NCBI GenBank assembly: GCA_902591645.1
Contig: CACJBM010000008.1
Location: 1-50,182 of the forward strand
Source of the DNA: an uncultured Verrucomicrobiota bacterium
Lineage (GTDB): Bacteria; Verrucomicrobiota; Verrucomicrobiae; Verrucomicrobiales; DEV007
DNA: 50,182 bases
Direction: 5' to 3'
A model generated the notes under the pieces. The model worked only from the letters and a program-made list of their open reading frames with translations, was not told the DNA's origin and made no database searches. Shown here one piece after another: positions 16,963 through 26,323 of the stretch (positions are counted from its first letter, which is position 1; each line of letters starts with the position of its first letter). The translations under genes were made by a program, and so were the position numbers.

Positions 16963-18465
16963 ATGATCCTCAATCCAGAAGAAATTGCTGAAGCCGAGAA
17001 TCAACTCATTGAGGGAGGTTTAAATCCCGAGCCACTCATGGATGAAGCGGGTCTGGGAATTGCAAAAGCGGTGTCCCAGTTCTTTCCCAATCCTGGCACC
17101 TTAATTGTATTTATTGGCAGTGGACACAATGGAGGAGATGCTCTGGTTGCTGCAAAACATCTCAAGAAAAACGGTTGGACAACACAGCTAAGGTTGGCCA
17201 CTTCTCCTGATCAGCTAAAGCCACTCACGACAAAAAAGTTACACCAATTTGAAAGGGAGAAAATAAATCCAACATCAGAGATTTCCGAACCTCAAAATCA
17301 TCCATTGATACTTCTCGACGGGCTCTTGGGAATAGGAGCATCTGGAGAGCTCAGACCCGGATACCTTGAAGCTGCTAATGAGATGAATGGGCTACGGAAA
17401 ACTCATGCCGCTCATACCTTTGCTATCGACATTCCCTCCGGACTCAATGGTCTTTCTGGTGAACCTTATGAAGGGGCTGTGATTGCAGACTTCACACTGA
17501 CAATTGCTCATCCAAAGACGGGCCTTCTGGCAGACCAAGCAATCAATAATGTGGGAAGACTTGCATTAATTGAGCTGCCCTCAATTCGGCCATTGCCCGG
17601 ACAAGGAGACACGGGAGCCTTGCTACTCACTGCAAGTAGTTTAGCAGAAAAGAACAGAAGACTGGAACATGACGCGCATAAGGGAACGTGCGGTCACATC
17701 GGAATCATAGGTGGTAACAATGGAATGAAGGGAGCCGCAGTGCTTGCATCTACTGGAGCCGCTAGGGGCGGAGCAGGGCTCGTGACCATCATTGCTCGTG
17801 AAGACTCTTACCAAAGTTTGTCGGCAATGGCTCCTCCGGAAATTATGGTCCGGTCCGTCAAGTCATATGCTGAAGTATCAGACATGGATTTTGATACTCT
17901 CGCCATTGGTCCGGGACTGGGTCAAGGTTCATGGGACGATGAGATACTCGATTTATTGATTTCAGACATTAGACCAACTGTGGTCGATGCTGATGCTCTT
18001 AATCTGCTAGCAAGAAATGAACCCAGTGATCTTGTCAATGCTCCTGCTCCTAGACTATTAACGCCGCACCCTGGAGAAATGCACAGACTGTGCCCAGAAA
18101 TCTCAGGTTCTAGGCGTGAGAGAGCAGAAAAATTAGCCGGAATGACTAATTCGACAGTGCTATTTAAAGGAGCCAGAACAGTTATCGCATCAGAATCTGA
18201 GACGAGACCGACGGGTTACAACTCAACCGGTAACTATGGAATGGCGACTGGAGGTGTAGGTGATACACTAACCGGACTCTGCTCAGCATTAATTGGCGGA
18301 GGAATCTCGGTCTATGATGCAGCGTGCTTAGGCTCATGGATAAACGGAAGAGCCGCAGAGCATGCAATATTTAATGACAAGGAATCGAGAAGGTCCCTCC
18401 TTGCGAGTGATCTTCCGAAGCACTACGGTCAAGCATTCAAAGATCTTGAAAGATACTCTTTCTGA
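16963..18465 (+). CDS. nnr: bifunctional NAD(P)HX epimerase/dehydratase
   Basis: A 500-residue fusion that repairs hydrated NADH and NADPH in the cytoplasm: the N-terminal YjeF domain epimerises NAD(P)HX and the C-terminal ribokinase-like domain dehydrates the S form using ADP or ATP. The N domain (about 1-215) has FIGSGHNGGDALVAAKHL, LLDGLLGIG and AIDIPSGLNG. The C domain (about 225-495) has HIGIIGGNNGMKGAAVL, AIGPGLGQGSWDDE, VVDADALNLL, LTPHPGEMHRL and the catalytic-loop TGGVGDTLTG. Both domains look intact and the length is normal for the fusion. It is first in a run with CPBP protease, thiL, tsaE and tsaB. Confidence 0.95.
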   Translation: MILNPEEIAEAENQLIEGGLNPEPLMDEAGLGIAKAVSQFFPNPGTLIVFIGSGHNGGDALVAAKHLKKNGWTTQLRLATSPDQLKPLTTKKLHQFEREKINPTSEISEPQNHPLILLDGLLGIGASGELRPGYLEAANEMNGLRKTHAAHTFAIDIPSGLNGLSGEPYEGAVIADFTLTIAHPKTGLLADQAINNVGRLALIELPSIRPLPGQGDTGALLLTASSLAEKNRRLEHDAHKGTCGHIGIIGGNNGMKGAAVLASTGAARGGAGLVTIIAREDSYQSLSAMAPPEIMVRSVKSYAEVSDMDFDTLAIGPGLGQGSWDDEILDLLISDIRPTVVDADALNLLARNEPSDLVNAPAPRLLTPHPGEMHRLCPEISGSRRERAEKLAGMTNSTVLFKGARTVIASESETRPTGYNSTGNYGMATGGVGDTLTGLCSALIGGGISVYDAACLGSWINGRAAEHAIFNDKESRRSLLASDLPKHYGQAFKDLERYSF

Positions 18466-18499
18466 TTGGATTCAATAGTATTAGCTTTAGTTCAACACC

Positions 18500-19348
18500 A
18501 TGGACCCAGTTAAAGCGCAAACATTATTTTATATAGCAACGCTCACCGTCTTGGGCATTGTTGTGGGACTGATCCTATTCTGGTCCATACGAACCTTTGC
18601 AACAAATAGCAAAATCGAAAAAGAAACTATTCCTGAGAAGATCGATATAATCGATCTTCTCTTTGCTCTCACCATCATTTTTTTCTTTTATGGAAATACC
18701 GTAATGCTTTTCCAGAATTCAATGGATTCAGGTGATGCCTCACCCATGGAAAAAAATGGCATGACTCTTCCTGAAGCCATTTTAAATAATATTATCTTTC
18801 TCATTATTGGAGCTTTCGTGTTTTCATTTGCGTCCTTTGTCCGTGGAAGAAATCCCAATCATATTTTCGGGCTCAATAAAATCTCATTTGGCAAAACCCT
18901 GCTATGGGGGCTTGGCGCAATGGTGCCAGTATACATTCTTCTCGGCTTAGGCAGCTACATAACACAGTTAATCATTCCCTCAAAAGAACAGGGTCCAGAA
19001 ATGCAGGAAATTGTTCAAACAATGATTTCGAGTAATGACATCACGATCCGCATTACTCTTTTATTTTCAGCCATAATAGTAGCGCCTATGGTCGAAGAAA
19101 TCATTTTTCGTGGGTACATTTACCCGATCCTGAAACGATATTCTCATCGTCTCTTTGCTGGCTTCATGACCTCACTACTCTTTGCCGTTGTACACGGCCA
19201 TGTGGAAGGTCTTGTTCCTCTTCTATTCCTAGCAATAATATTAACTTTCTGTTATGAAGTGACGGGTTCCATCTTTGTTCCTATCCTAATTCATGCTCTA
19301 TTTAATGGGATCAATTCTTGTTTTATTCTGACTCTATCCAATGGCTAA
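18500..19348 (+). CDS. CPBP family intramembrane glutamic endopeptidase
   Basis: A 282-residue membrane protein with about eight hydrophobic segments. The CPBP/Abi motifs are clear: EEIIFRGYIYP (EExxxR, about 197-207), FAVVHGHVEG with its His, and HALFNG near the C-terminus. The family includes prenyl-protein Rce1-like proteases and bacteriocin-immunity proteins; the bacterial substrate here is unknown. The stop overlaps the thiL start by 8 bases, so it belongs to the same transcript as the housekeeping genes, and there is no sign of a bacteriocin nearby. Confidence 0.9.
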   Translation: MDPVKAQTLFYIATLTVLGIVVGLILFWSIRTFATNSKIEKETIPEKIDIIDLLFALTIIFFFYGNTVMLFQNSMDSGDASPMEKNGMTLPEAILNNIIFLIIGAFVFSFASFVRGRNPNHIFGLNKISFGKTLLWGLGAMVPVYILLGLGSYITQLIIPSKEQGPEMQEIVQTMISSNDITIRITLLFSAIIVAPMVEEIIFRGYIYPILKRYSHRLFAGFMTSLLFAVVHGHVEGLVPLLFLAIILTFCYEVTGSIFVPILIHALFNGINSCFILTLSNG

Positions 19349-20246
19349 TTCTTCCAAGAAGATCAAAGAGATTGGAGAAGATCTACTGATTAAACGCATC
19401 ACCAAGAATTTACCCCTTGGAAAAGATGTCGTGGCCGGAGCAGGTGATGACTGCGCAGTAATAACGAGCAATAACCCTCGTTCATATGTATTGCTAAAAA
19501 TTGATTGTGTCATTGAAGGAATTCATTACATGAAATCAACTCCACCATCAGCTGTTGGCTACAAGGCTCTTTCGCGGGCAATAAGTGATATCGCAGCGAT
19601 GGGAGGAACACCTAAACATGCGATGATAAGTTTATCTCTCAGGCCTGAATGTAATGTGTCTTATGTGAATTCCCTGTACCATGGTCTATCAAAAGCATCC
19701 TCACCTTATAATATCAGCATCGTTGGTGGAGAAACAGCTAGTTGCGGAAAAAATGGAACTCCTTCCGTCACAGTTTCTCTGACTGGTGAGGTAAGAAAAG
19801 ATCGTTGCTGCTTCCGTTCAAAAGGCAAGGCAGGACACATCCTTTTTGTTACTGGGAAGTTAGGAAAATCTTTAAATGGACATCATTTAAGATTCACTCC
19901 CCGCATTGAAGAAGCTCAATGGATCACAAAGAAATTTAAACCAAGTGCAATGATGGATCTGAGTGACGGACTCGCATCTGATTTGCCTCGCCTAGCAAAA
20001 TCAAGCAATTGCGGATACTCTATTGAAACAAACCAAATACCGAGGACAAGAGGAGCAAGCATTGAGGAGGCCCTCTGTGATGGGGAAGATTATGAGCTGT
20101 TATTTGCAATTTCTTCGAAGGAATGTAAGAAGCTTGAAGTGGCCTGGCAAAAAAAATTTCCGAGGCTCACATTAACTCGCATAGGAAAACTCAGCCCTAA
20201 AGGAAATGCGTACCCTGACTTAACGGGAGGTTGGAAACATTTTTAA
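19341..20246 (+). CDS. thiL: thiamine-monophosphate kinase
   Basis: A 301-residue cytoplasmic enzyme that phosphorylates thiamine monophosphate to thiamine pyrophosphate with ATP. Recognisable segments are VAGAGDDCAVI (ATP/Mg loop), ISDIAAMGGTP, IVGGETAS, MMDLSDGLASDLPRLA and CDGEDYELLFAI. Length and motif order are normal for ThiL of the PurM/AIRS superfamily. It overlaps the CPBP gene by 8 bases and precedes tsaE by 10. No other thiamine gene is in the window and no TPP riboswitch was seen ahead of it. Confidence 0.95.
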   Translation: MANSSKKIKEIGEDLLIKRITKNLPLGKDVVAGAGDDCAVITSNNPRSYVLLKIDCVIEGIHYMKSTPPSAVGYKALSRAISDIAAMGGTPKHAMISLSLRPECNVSYVNSLYHGLSKASSPYNISIVGGETASCGKNGTPSVTVSLTGEVRKDRCCFRSKGKAGHILFVTGKLGKSLNGHHLRFTPRIEEAQWITKKFKPSAMMDLSDGLASDLPRLAKSSNCGYSIETNQIPRTRGASIEEALCDGEDYELLFAISSKECKKLEVAWQKKFPRLTLTRIGKLSPKGNAYPDLTGGWKHF

Positions 20247-20256
20247 CCAAAGAATA

Positions 20257-20679
20257 ATGAAAGATCTAATCATTGATAATGAAGAGGCAATGGTGGGAGC
20301 AGGAAAAAAGCTCGGATCCACGTCAAAGCCCGGTGACGTTTTTGCATTGATTGGAGATCTCGGTGCTGGGAAGACCCATTTTACTAAGGGGTTAGTTCAA
20401 GGAGCAGAATGTGAAAGTCCAGTGACCAGTCCAACTTTCCCTCTACTGCATGAATATCTGCAAGGTCAGATTCCTATTTACCATTTTGATTTTTACAGGA
20501 TTAATTCAGTCCATGAGTTAATTGATATCGGCTGGGAAGATTATGCCGAATCTGATGGAATCTGTGTGATAGAATGGGCTGACAAGTTTCCGGAAATTAT
20601 ACCAAAGATCGCAACATGGCTCCAGTTCAGCATCAAGGAGAATGGATCAAGAATCATTCAAACAATTAACAATCGATGA
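20257..20679 (+). CDS. tsaE: tRNA threonylcarbamoyladenosine ATPase TsaE
   Basis: A 140-residue ATPase of the TsaBDE complex that makes the t6A37 modification of ANN-decoding tRNAs. Walker A is LIGDLGAGKTHFTKG; SPTFPLLHEY and YHFDFYRI are the family signatures and VIEWADKFPE follows. The length is normal. Its last four bases (ATGA) overlap the tsaB start, coupling two subunits of the same complex, which strongly supports both calls. Confidence 0.96.
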   Translation: MKDLIIDNEEAMVGAGKKLGSTSKPGDVFALIGDLGAGKTHFTKGLVQGAECESPVTSPTFPLLHEYLQGQIPIYHFDFYRINSVHELIDIGWEDYAESDGICVIEWADKFPEIIPKIATWLQFSIKENGSRIIQTINNR

Positions 20680-21332
20680 ATGCTACTCTAGCCATAGATA
20701 CCTCCACTAAAGAAGGAAGGGTCAGTGTTCTTACAGAAAATGATATCATCTTTAGTGAGGTGTTCACTTCTGAAAGGTCCCACAACTCACAAATATTTGA
20801 TCCCCTCGAAGAAGCTCTAGTGTCCTGTAATCATGCACTTTCTCTTATCGTTGTCGGGACAGGTCCTGGATCCTATACAGGAATAAGGATCGGGATCGCC
20901 GCGGGCCTTGGTATATCAATGGCATTGGAAGTACCTATCATTGGGATCTCTTCTATTTGTAGTGCAGAAGCTGCAGATCAGAAATCAATCTACCAAGTCA
21001 TAGGAGATGCCCGGCGCGAATCTTGGTACATTGCCACCGTAAAAGGCCATCAAATCATTTCAGGTCCAGAACTATTCGAATCAGTCGAATCGCTTAACGA
21101 AAAGATCGGAGTTAAAAAAGGGGAGCTCTACTCTTTTGATGAAAATCTTTCATTCCCTGGCATCCAAAAAACAAATCCCTGTGCTAAGAAACTGGCTCGA
21201 ATCGCTGCAGAACTCTCAGACGAAGAAATTAAAGAACTAACGTCCATCCCCCCAGAACCAATATATCTTCGTGCTCCATTCATCACTCAACCCAAAAAAT
21301 TGGGTAAGAATGTGCCTAAATTAGATAGCTGA
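20676..21332 (+). CDS. tsaB: tRNA threonylcarbamoyladenosine biosynthesis protein TsaB
   Basis: A 218-residue ASKHA-fold protein, the non-catalytic partner of TsaD in t6A synthesis. The N-terminal LAIDTSTKEGRVSVL, SERSHNSQIFDPLEEAL, GTGPGSYTGIRIGIAAGLG and GISSICSAEA are typical. It starts inside tsaE (ATGA overlap) and is followed by 75 bases before the O-acyltransferase gene. TsaD and TsaC are not in the window. Confidence 0.94.
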   Translation: MNATLAIDTSTKEGRVSVLTENDIIFSEVFTSERSHNSQIFDPLEEALVSCNHALSLIVVGTGPGSYTGIRIGIAAGLGISMALEVPIIGISSICSAEAADQKSIYQVIGDARRESWYIATVKGHQIISGPELFESVESLNEKIGVKKGELYSFDENLSFPGIQKTNPCAKKLARIAAELSDEEIKELTSIPPEPIYLRAPFITQPKKLGKNVPKLDS

Positions 21333-21407
21333 CACTAGAACGACTTTAATGTTTTCGTAATTCCTACAAGCTTCTATCATACCCATTAAGTTAACAGGGA
21401 AAAGGAC

Positions 21408-22829
21408 TTGGTATTCAGCTCCCATATTTTTATTTTTTATTTTCTGGCTCTTGTCTTAGGAGCCTACTACGTCGCACCCAAAAGAGGGCGTCATCTGGTT
21501 CTAACTACCTGCAGCTATCTTTTCTATGCATGGTGGAACCCTTGGTTCGTTTTCCTGATGCTAATATCAACTGCTGTTGATTTCCTCTGCGGGAAAAAAA
21601 TCCATGCAAATAAATCCTCAACAAAAATTCGTAAATCTTGGGTCATCGTATCAATAATTATAAATCTTGGAATTCTTGCCTTCTTCAAATATGCAGGCTT
21701 CTTTTCTCAAAATGTCTCAGTCCTAGCAAAAGCATTAGGCCTAGGAGAAGTGACGCTCCCTCCAATTTTTAACGAAATTGTCTTACCTGTAGGAATTTCT
21801 TTTTATACATTCCAATCAATGTCCTACACGATTGATATATATAGAGGACATGCAAAACCCGCTAATGATTTCCTGAGCTTCGCCTGTTATGTTTCCATGT
21901 TCCCACAACTCGTTGCGGGTCCCATTGTTCGATACGGAAGCATCGCAGAACAAATCCGCTCAAGGGTACATTCCGTTGATAATTTTCTTTATGGCTTCAC
22001 AAGATTTAATTTTGGTTTTGCTAAAAAAATTCTTCTGGCCAATCCAGTTGGAGAAATAGCTGACCTGTGCTTTGGTGCTGGCGGTCAATCTCTTAGTACT
22101 CCCATTGCATGGATAGGCGTATGTTCTTACGCATTTCAGATATATTTTGATTTCTCTGCCTACTCTGACATGGCTATTGGACTCGGGAGAATGTTCGGAT
22201 TTTCGTTCAAAGAAAACTTTAACTCCCCCTATAAATCTGAGTCTATCACTGAATTCTGGAAATGTTGGCACATTTCATTATCCGGTTTTCTCCGTGACTA
22301 TCTATACATACCGCTAGGCGGGAACCGGAAGGGTTCTAGAAGAACATACTGTAACCTGTTAATCGTAATGCTTATCGGAGGCCTTTGGCACGGTGCTCAG
22401 TGGACGTTCATCGCTTGGGGAGGAATTCACGGAATGTTTCTCGTCATTGAAAGATTCACAGGCCCATCAAGGTATCTAAATAAATGTCCAAGGACCTTAA
22501 AGGTAGGAATCACTTTTATAATAATATTATTTTCCTGGGTATTCTTTCGTGCCGAGAACTTTGAAAGGGCATTCTTTTATCTAAAGGCAATGATCGGGTT
22601 AAGTGACGCGACTCCAGCAGCATTAATTTTAATGAGCCAAGTAACGCGACCCATCGTTCTATTCATCATTCCATTCTCATTCGTCTGTATATTTATTTTA
22701 CCTAATACTGGACAGATTCTTAAAAGATTAACCATTGGAAAAGTCATTACCGGACTCTCTTTACTGATCTTATCACTATCAATGATGTTCACTCAGGAAT
22801 TTAATCCCTTTCTATATTTTCAGTTCTAG
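21408..22829 (+). CDS. MBOAT O-acyltransferase, AlgI-like
   Basis: A 473-residue polytopic membrane protein that moves acetyl groups across the membrane for O-acetylation of an extracellular polysaccharide. MBOAT signatures are ITEFWKCWHISLSGFLRDYL followed by YIPLGGN, and GLWHGAQWTFIAWG with the catalytic His. Early residues SYLFYAWWNP and SFYTFQSMSYTIDIYRG are also typical of AlgI. The start is TTG, preceded by a purine run (AGGGAAAAGGA) that can serve as a ribosome binding site. The SGNH/AlgJ-like gene follows 8 bases later, giving the standard acetylation pair. The polymer acetylated is not encoded beside it. Confidence 0.93.
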   Translation: MVFSSHIFIFYFLALVLGAYYVAPKRGRHLVLTTCSYLFYAWWNPWFVFLMLISTAVDFLCGKKIHANKSSTKIRKSWVIVSIIINLGILAFFKYAGFFSQNVSVLAKALGLGEVTLPPIFNEIVLPVGISFYTFQSMSYTIDIYRGHAKPANDFLSFACYVSMFPQLVAGPIVRYGSIAEQIRSRVHSVDNFLYGFTRFNFGFAKKILLANPVGEIADLCFGAGGQSLSTPIAWIGVCSYAFQIYFDFSAYSDMAIGLGRMFGFSFKENFNSPYKSESITEFWKCWHISLSGFLRDYLYIPLGGNRKGSRRTYCNLLIVMLIGGLWHGAQWTFIAWGGIHGMFLVIERFTGPSRYLNKCPRTLKVGITFIIILFSWVFFRAENFERAFFYLKAMIGLSDATPAALILMSQVTRPIVLFIIPFSFVCIFILPNTGQILKRLTIGKVITGLSLLILSLSMMFTQEFNPFLYFQF

Positions 22830-22837
22830 AAAATCAT

Positions 22838-24562
22838 ATGCAAAACCCTTACAAAGAGATTAGTGCAGATATCGAAGTTCACGTAGGCCGAAGAGCAGCG
22901 GTGATTAGCATATTTATCTTTTTGTGCATCATTTCATTGCCACCTCTTTATCAGAATATATTTGCACTTAACAAATCATTGATCAGTGATAATAAGAGTG
23001 CCTGGGTACCTGCGATCGAAATCTTCAAGAAGAGTTCAGGAAATACAATCGGAGAACATCTGCAGGAATATGAAAATAATCTAGAATCTGCGGGATTCAC
23101 TGAACCTCCTCGCCGCTTAGTACAAACATTATTGTCGAATGGCCCACTACGTGAAGGGAACGGTAAAACTAGGATCGGAAAAGATGGTTGGCTCTTTTTA
23201 AAAACAGCATTGGATTCACTAACCGGTTACGGCCCAATCGAAATTGAACCCACTTCCGTATCTAAAGATCCTAGACTGACCCATTGGCAGTCCCCGTTAA
23301 ACGCTATTAAACGATTCGCAGAACAACTGAATGAGTTCGGAGTCGAGCTAGTCATCGTCAGTATTCCAGTAAAACCCATGATTTATCCAGAACATCTTGG
23401 CCAATCGATAAAGGGGCCCATCACTCATCCTGATTCTGAAACTTTTTACTCATTCCTAAGCTCATTACCGAACGTTGATGTACTGGACCTCACCTTGCCA
23501 CTATCGAAACTCAAATCTAAATCAAAAGTATTTCTTAAACAGGACACTCATTGGACTCCGGAAGGGATGGAAGAGTCTGCAAAAATTATTGCTACCTATG
23601 TCAAATCTAAGAATTGGGATTATGGAAATAGAAATCTAAAAGCCGGTCCTGATGAAAATCGCAGTTCATTAGGTGATCTAGTTGAAAGCCTCAATACTTA
23701 CACCAAAATCTTTGATCTGGAAACGGTCATAGCCTCACCAGTTACAGGTAAAACCGTTGATCGAGAATCCCCCATTATTCTTCTGGGCGATAGCTTCACA
23801 AATATTTACTCAAAAGATACGACTCTTAACTGGGGCAAAAATGCTGGCCTAGCAGATCACATTGCATTGAACTTGGGAAGCTCACTTGATGTCATTGCAA
23901 TCAATGGTGGCGGAGCCACTGAAGCGAGAAAAAAACTTGCCGCTAGAAGGGGAAGCGCATCCCTAATGAAAAATAAAAAAGCTGTCATTTGGGCCATCAC
24001 TGCGAGAGATCTCTTCCTCTCTTCAACACAATCCCATAAAGCACGTGTTCATTGGGAGGACGTCAATTTTGATACCCGTGAACCAAAAGAAAATCTCATT
24101 TCATCGACTAAAATCCATGCAAGAATGTTATCCAAACCTAAGTTGCCTAATCCAAAATCGACTACTTATAGCTCACTATTATATGGTGCCGATTACGAAA
24201 TACTCGAAACAATTGCTGGCAAAATTGAAACGGATGAAAACAAAATAGCAGTGATTCATTGGGCCTACAAAAATCGCCAAATGCTCCCCACCTCAAATTA
24301 TAAAGTAGGGGAAAAAAGGATCCTAAATCTAATACCTTTTGAGCGAATGAAAGAATTGCAAACACTCGAACAGTATTATGATGGTGATCTTTTCGATTTT
24401 TATTGGGATTTACCTGAGACCAGCAATGAAATCCATGGAAAATCCAGAATACATCAAGAAAATACATCAAATAGCCACCTCATCGCTTCTGCCGGCTGTA
24501 GCTTATTTGCACTAATTCTGGTCTTTTTAGTTAAATTAATCATAAAACATAATGAGCAATGA
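22838..24562 (+). CDS. AlgJ/AlgX-like SGNH acetyltransferase
   Basis: A 574-residue membrane-anchored extracytoplasmic protein. An N-terminal helix (about 18-35) anchors it; a C-terminal helix (about 546-566) is unusual for AlgJ and would make both ends membrane-bound. The SGNH-like catalytic domain shows DGWLFLK, QDTHWTPEGM (the Asp-x-His pair) and ILLGDSFTNIYSK (nucleophile Ser). It would accept acetyl groups from the adjacent MBOAT protein and place them on a polysaccharide in the periplasm. About 190 residues after the catalytic Ser match nothing I recognise. Confidence 0.87.
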   Translation: MQNPYKEISADIEVHVGRRAAVISIFIFLCIISLPPLYQNIFALNKSLISDNKSAWVPAIEIFKKSSGNTIGEHLQEYENNLESAGFTEPPRRLVQTLLSNGPLREGNGKTRIGKDGWLFLKTALDSLTGYGPIEIEPTSVSKDPRLTHWQSPLNAIKRFAEQLNEFGVELVIVSIPVKPMIYPEHLGQSIKGPITHPDSETFYSFLSSLPNVDVLDLTLPLSKLKSKSKVFLKQDTHWTPEGMEESAKIIATYVKSKNWDYGNRNLKAGPDENRSSLGDLVESLNTYTKIFDLETVIASPVTGKTVDRESPIILLGDSFTNIYSKDTTLNWGKNAGLADHIALNLGSSLDVIAINGGGATEARKKLAARRGSASLMKNKKAVIWAITARDLFLSSTQSHKARVHWEDVNFDTREPKENLISSTKIHARMLSKPKLPNPKSTTYSSLLYGADYEILETIAGKIETDENKIAVIHWAYKNRQMLPTSNYKVGEKRILNLIPFERMKELQTLEQYYDGDLFDFYWDLPETSNEIHGKSRIHQENTSNSHLIASAGCSLFALILVFLVKLIIKHNEQ

Positions 24563-24653
24563 AGTGTTTTGGATTTGACCAATGCCCCGAATCAATGCAC
24601 CATTCTCGCCCGCTCTGAAGCGATAGATTTAAATAAAACCAGAACAAATTCCA

Positions 24654-25682
24654 ATGAACGCACGCATCTATAGAGAAAAAAACGCTGACATGAAAACCTT
24701 GAAAGGGAAAACTTTTGCCGTGATCGGCTTCGGTTCTCAGGGTCATGCCCATGCGCTTAATCTCAAAGAAAGTAAGGTCAATGTCATCATCGGCCTCTAT
24801 AAAGGTTCAAAGTCTCGTGCAGTAGCAAAAAAACTTGGCTTCAAAGTTTATGATACGGCTGAAGCTGTGAAGCGAGCGGATGTTATTTTCATTGCTGCCC
24901 CCGACACAAAAATTGGAGAAATTTACAAAAAAGACATAAAGAAAAATCTCACCAAAGGAAAAACACTCGGCTTCAGTCATGGTTTTGCAATCCATTACGG
25001 AACCGTGGTGCCACCTGAAGACGTGAACGTGATCATGGTGGCTCCAAAGGGTCCAGGGCACATTGTCCGTCGCCAGTTCACTGAAGGCAAAGGAGTTCCC
25101 GCTCTCATAGCAATACACCAGAACCCAGGAAAGGATGCTAAAAAGATTGCTCTTGCATGGGCTCATGGTGTTGGAGGAACCCGGGGAGGAGTCATCGAAA
25201 CAACTTTTAAAGAAGAAACTGAAACTGATCTCTTCGGAGAACAGACCGTTCTTTGCGGCGGTGTAAGTGCTCTAGTCACTACAGGATATGAGGTTCTTGT
25301 CGAAGCCGGTTATCAACCTGAAATGGCATACTTTGAATGCCTTCATGAATTGAAACTGATTGTGGATCTAATGAATGAGTCTGGCATCGCAGGAATGAGA
25401 TTTTCGATATCAGAAACAGCAGAATGGGGTGACGTTAGCGTCGGACCAACTATCATCGATAATGCTACTAAGAATAAAATGAAGAGAGCATTGAAAAGGA
25501 TCCAGAATGGACAATTCGCTGAAGAGTGGATCAAGGAAAACAAGAAAGGGCAGAAAAAATTCAATAAGCTTCGTAAGGCTGGAGCAGAACATGGAATCGA
25601 AAAAGTAGGTAAACGTCTGCGTGGACTCATGCCATGGATCAAAAAGCGTTCTACAAAAGGAGCCCAAGCATCTTATTCATAG
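24654..25682 (+). CDS. ilvC: ketol-acid reductoisomerase (class I)
   Basis: A 342-residue enzyme of valine, leucine and isoleucine synthesis; it isomerises and reduces acetolactate or acetohydroxybutyrate with NAD(P)H and Mg2+. The dinucleotide site is AVIGFGSQGHAHALNL (23-38). VAPKGPGHIVRRQF, FKEETETDLFGEQTVLCGG (metal-binding Asp/Glu) and ECLHELKLIVDLM complete the signature. It is the short class I form. It stands alone, without ilvB or ilvN, and is closed by a strong terminator. I saw no T-box or leader peptide in the 91-base gap ahead. Confidence 0.97.
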   Translation: MNARIYREKNADMKTLKGKTFAVIGFGSQGHAHALNLKESKVNVIIGLYKGSKSRAVAKKLGFKVYDTAEAVKRADVIFIAAPDTKIGEIYKKDIKKNLTKGKTLGFSHGFAIHYGTVVPPEDVNVIMVAPKGPGHIVRRQFTEGKGVPALIAIHQNPGKDAKKIALAWAHGVGGTRGGVIETTFKEETETDLFGEQTVLCGGVSALVTTGYEVLVEAGYQPEMAYFECLHELKLIVDLMNESGIAGMRFSISETAEWGDVSVGPTIIDNATKNKMKRALKRIQNGQFAEEWIKENKKGQKKFNKLRKAGAEHGIEKVGKRLRGLMPWIKKRSTKGAQASYS

Positions 25683-25710
25683 GCCACTAGTACCTTCAAC
25701 TACTCACCAT

Positions 25711-25740
25711 AAAAAAGTCGGGGATCCCCTCGGCTTTTTT
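25711..25740 (+). terminator. intrinsic terminator of ilvC
   Basis: A GTCGGGG-ATCC-CCCTCGGC-type stem (7 pairs including two G-U, 4-base loop), flanked by an A-run on the left and seven T on the right, 29 bases after the ilvC stop. The flanking A and T runs make it usable on both strands. Confidence 0.88.
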
Positions 25741-25792
25741 TGTGTTATATTATAATGTACTGCCCATTAGATACCTCACAAATCATCCAGAT

Positions 25793-26323
25793 ATGAGCCC
25801 ACATAGAAAAGTTATTATCATTCTCTTTTCTACTATCATCAGTGCAAATATGTTATTGGGAATTGCTCCGTTGAGCACAAGTATCGGACAATCAATCAGC
25901 AAGAGACTAGATCCGATTCGATGGACAATTGGTTTGGGCCAAAAGTGGGACATGTTCCATAGTATTCCAACTCATCATAGCCTACGAATCTATCTGACAG
26001 CTAATAACGCATCAGGAAAAAAATATCGATACGGAGCCGGCCTACCTTCTTTCAGGGAAATCTCGCCTAGAGAACTAATCCGATACCACTACACTTTTTT
26101 AAGACTCTTTAATGACCCCCTAAATAAATCCTTTAAGGAATCATATATCGAATCAATAAGTCAGGCCTTACTAAAAACTGATCCAAGGCTGAGACAATTT
26201 ACTATTCATTTTGATCATGGCCGAATAAATACTCTGGAAAGCATTCGTCAGGGCGCCAACATTTCCACAATAGGAACTGAAAAGTTTGGGCCCTATAAAA
26301 TTCAACGGGAAATAAAAAGATAA
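25793..26323 (+). CDS. small membrane-anchored protein coupled to HTTM protein
   Basis: A 176-residue protein of unknown function from the ATG at 25793; an upstream in-frame start at 25742 would sit on the terminator edge and lacks a signal-like N-terminus. Residues 7-28 (VIIILFSTIISANMLLGIAPL) form one membrane helix or signal anchor. The rest is soluble, basic and extracytoplasmic by topology, with WDMFHSIPTHHSLRIYL and LIRYHYTFLRLF segments. The stop overlaps the next start (TAATG), so it is translated with the HTTM protein and probably works with it. No family recognised. Confidence 0.7.
   Translation: MSPHRKVIIILFSTIISANMLLGIAPLSTSIGQSISKRLDPIRWTIGLGQKWDMFHSIPTHHSLRIYLTANNASGKKYRYGAGLPSFREISPRELIRYHYTFLRLFNDPLNKSFKESYIESISQALLKTDPRLRQFTIHFDHGRINTLESIRQGANISTIGTEKFGPYKIQREIKR

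Noticed and set aside
18500..19348. CPBP protein considered as bacteriocin immunity
   Set aside because: It overlaps thiL within a housekeeping run and no bacteriocin-like small gene is nearby.
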